Assembly (NCBI GenBank): GCA_027574665.1
Contig: CM050658.1
Coordinates: 24,812,317 to 24,876,316 of the forward strand
Origin: Rhynochetos jubatus
Taxonomy: Eukaryota; Chordata; Aves; Eurypygiformes; Rhynochetidae
DNA: 64,000 nt
Reading direction: 5' to 3'
Each line of letters opens with the position of its first letter. The first letter of the stretch is position 1. The position numbers and the translations under genes are program-made. This document shows, piece after piece, positions 63,805 to 64,000 of this stretch. The notes beneath the pieces are model-generated. The model saw nothing but the letters and a program-made list of their open reading frames with translations, made no database searches and had not been told where the DNA came from.

Positions 63805-64000
63805 AGCCCCACTTCTCTCATCTCTCGTGAGCCTTCTGGTGATGACCCCAAGTTCAGTATCTGATGCTGTGTGTCCAGGTTGATAAAAACCATCACCCAG
63901 AACTCTACACCATACTATTTTATTGACTTAAGAAAAGAAGTATTACTACAGCAAAATGTTTTGGCTCATGTGTCCGCTATGTTTTCTACACACACAAAAA

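Overview
The window looks like bird nuclear DNA: AT-rich, gene-poor, with CR1-type LINEs (one ending in the degenerate ATTCCATG-like octamers typical of avian CR1), ERVL-type LTR elements, and exons of a vertebrate Rho-GEF gene. The host gene is on the minus strand at the left. Three consecutive coding exons (9036-8866, 3186-3018, 1875-1278) have matching splice phases and encode the N-terminal part of an FGD-family protein. The 598-nt exon carries the FGD3-type motif KIPNRDSGIDSPSCSVAGE. The two exons upstream of it encode a proline-rich segment resembling the N terminus of FGD1. The DH, PH and FYVE domains must lie beyond the left edge. FGD3 maps to human 9q22, a region whose avian counterpart is mainly on chromosome Z, so a Z location is plausible but is an inference.

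The rest of the window, about 54 kb, is upstream of the last recognised FGD3 exon. It is either the large 5' intron or the upstream intergenic region; no CpG-island promoter is visible. It is unique AT-rich sequence with retroelements: a 1.57-kb solo LTR with a perfect 6-bp target duplication (9584-11149), two long degenerate CR1 copies (12930-15411 and 30601-33095), two related solo LTRs (27609-28418 and 34358-35150), and a nearly complete ERVL-like provirus with gag-pro-pol but no env (39231-46130). The provirus has about 610-bp LTRs, a Lys-type primer-binding site and a 5-bp target duplication. Small CR1 pieces lie at both window edges.

All the large retroelements are in plus orientation, antisense to FGD3. 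The provirus is inactivated by several stops and a frame change, but its reverse transcriptase, RNase H and integrase catalytic residues are still readable. No bacterial, CRISPR, tRNA or rRNA features were seen. The most notable observations are the FGD1-like N-terminal exons on an FGD3 gene joined by a GC-AG intron, the mosaic near-identity of the two CR1 copies, a 90-bp in-frame tandem duplication inside gag, a hydrophobic N terminus on gag, and the long tandem-repeat-bearing LTR just upstream of an FGD3 exon.
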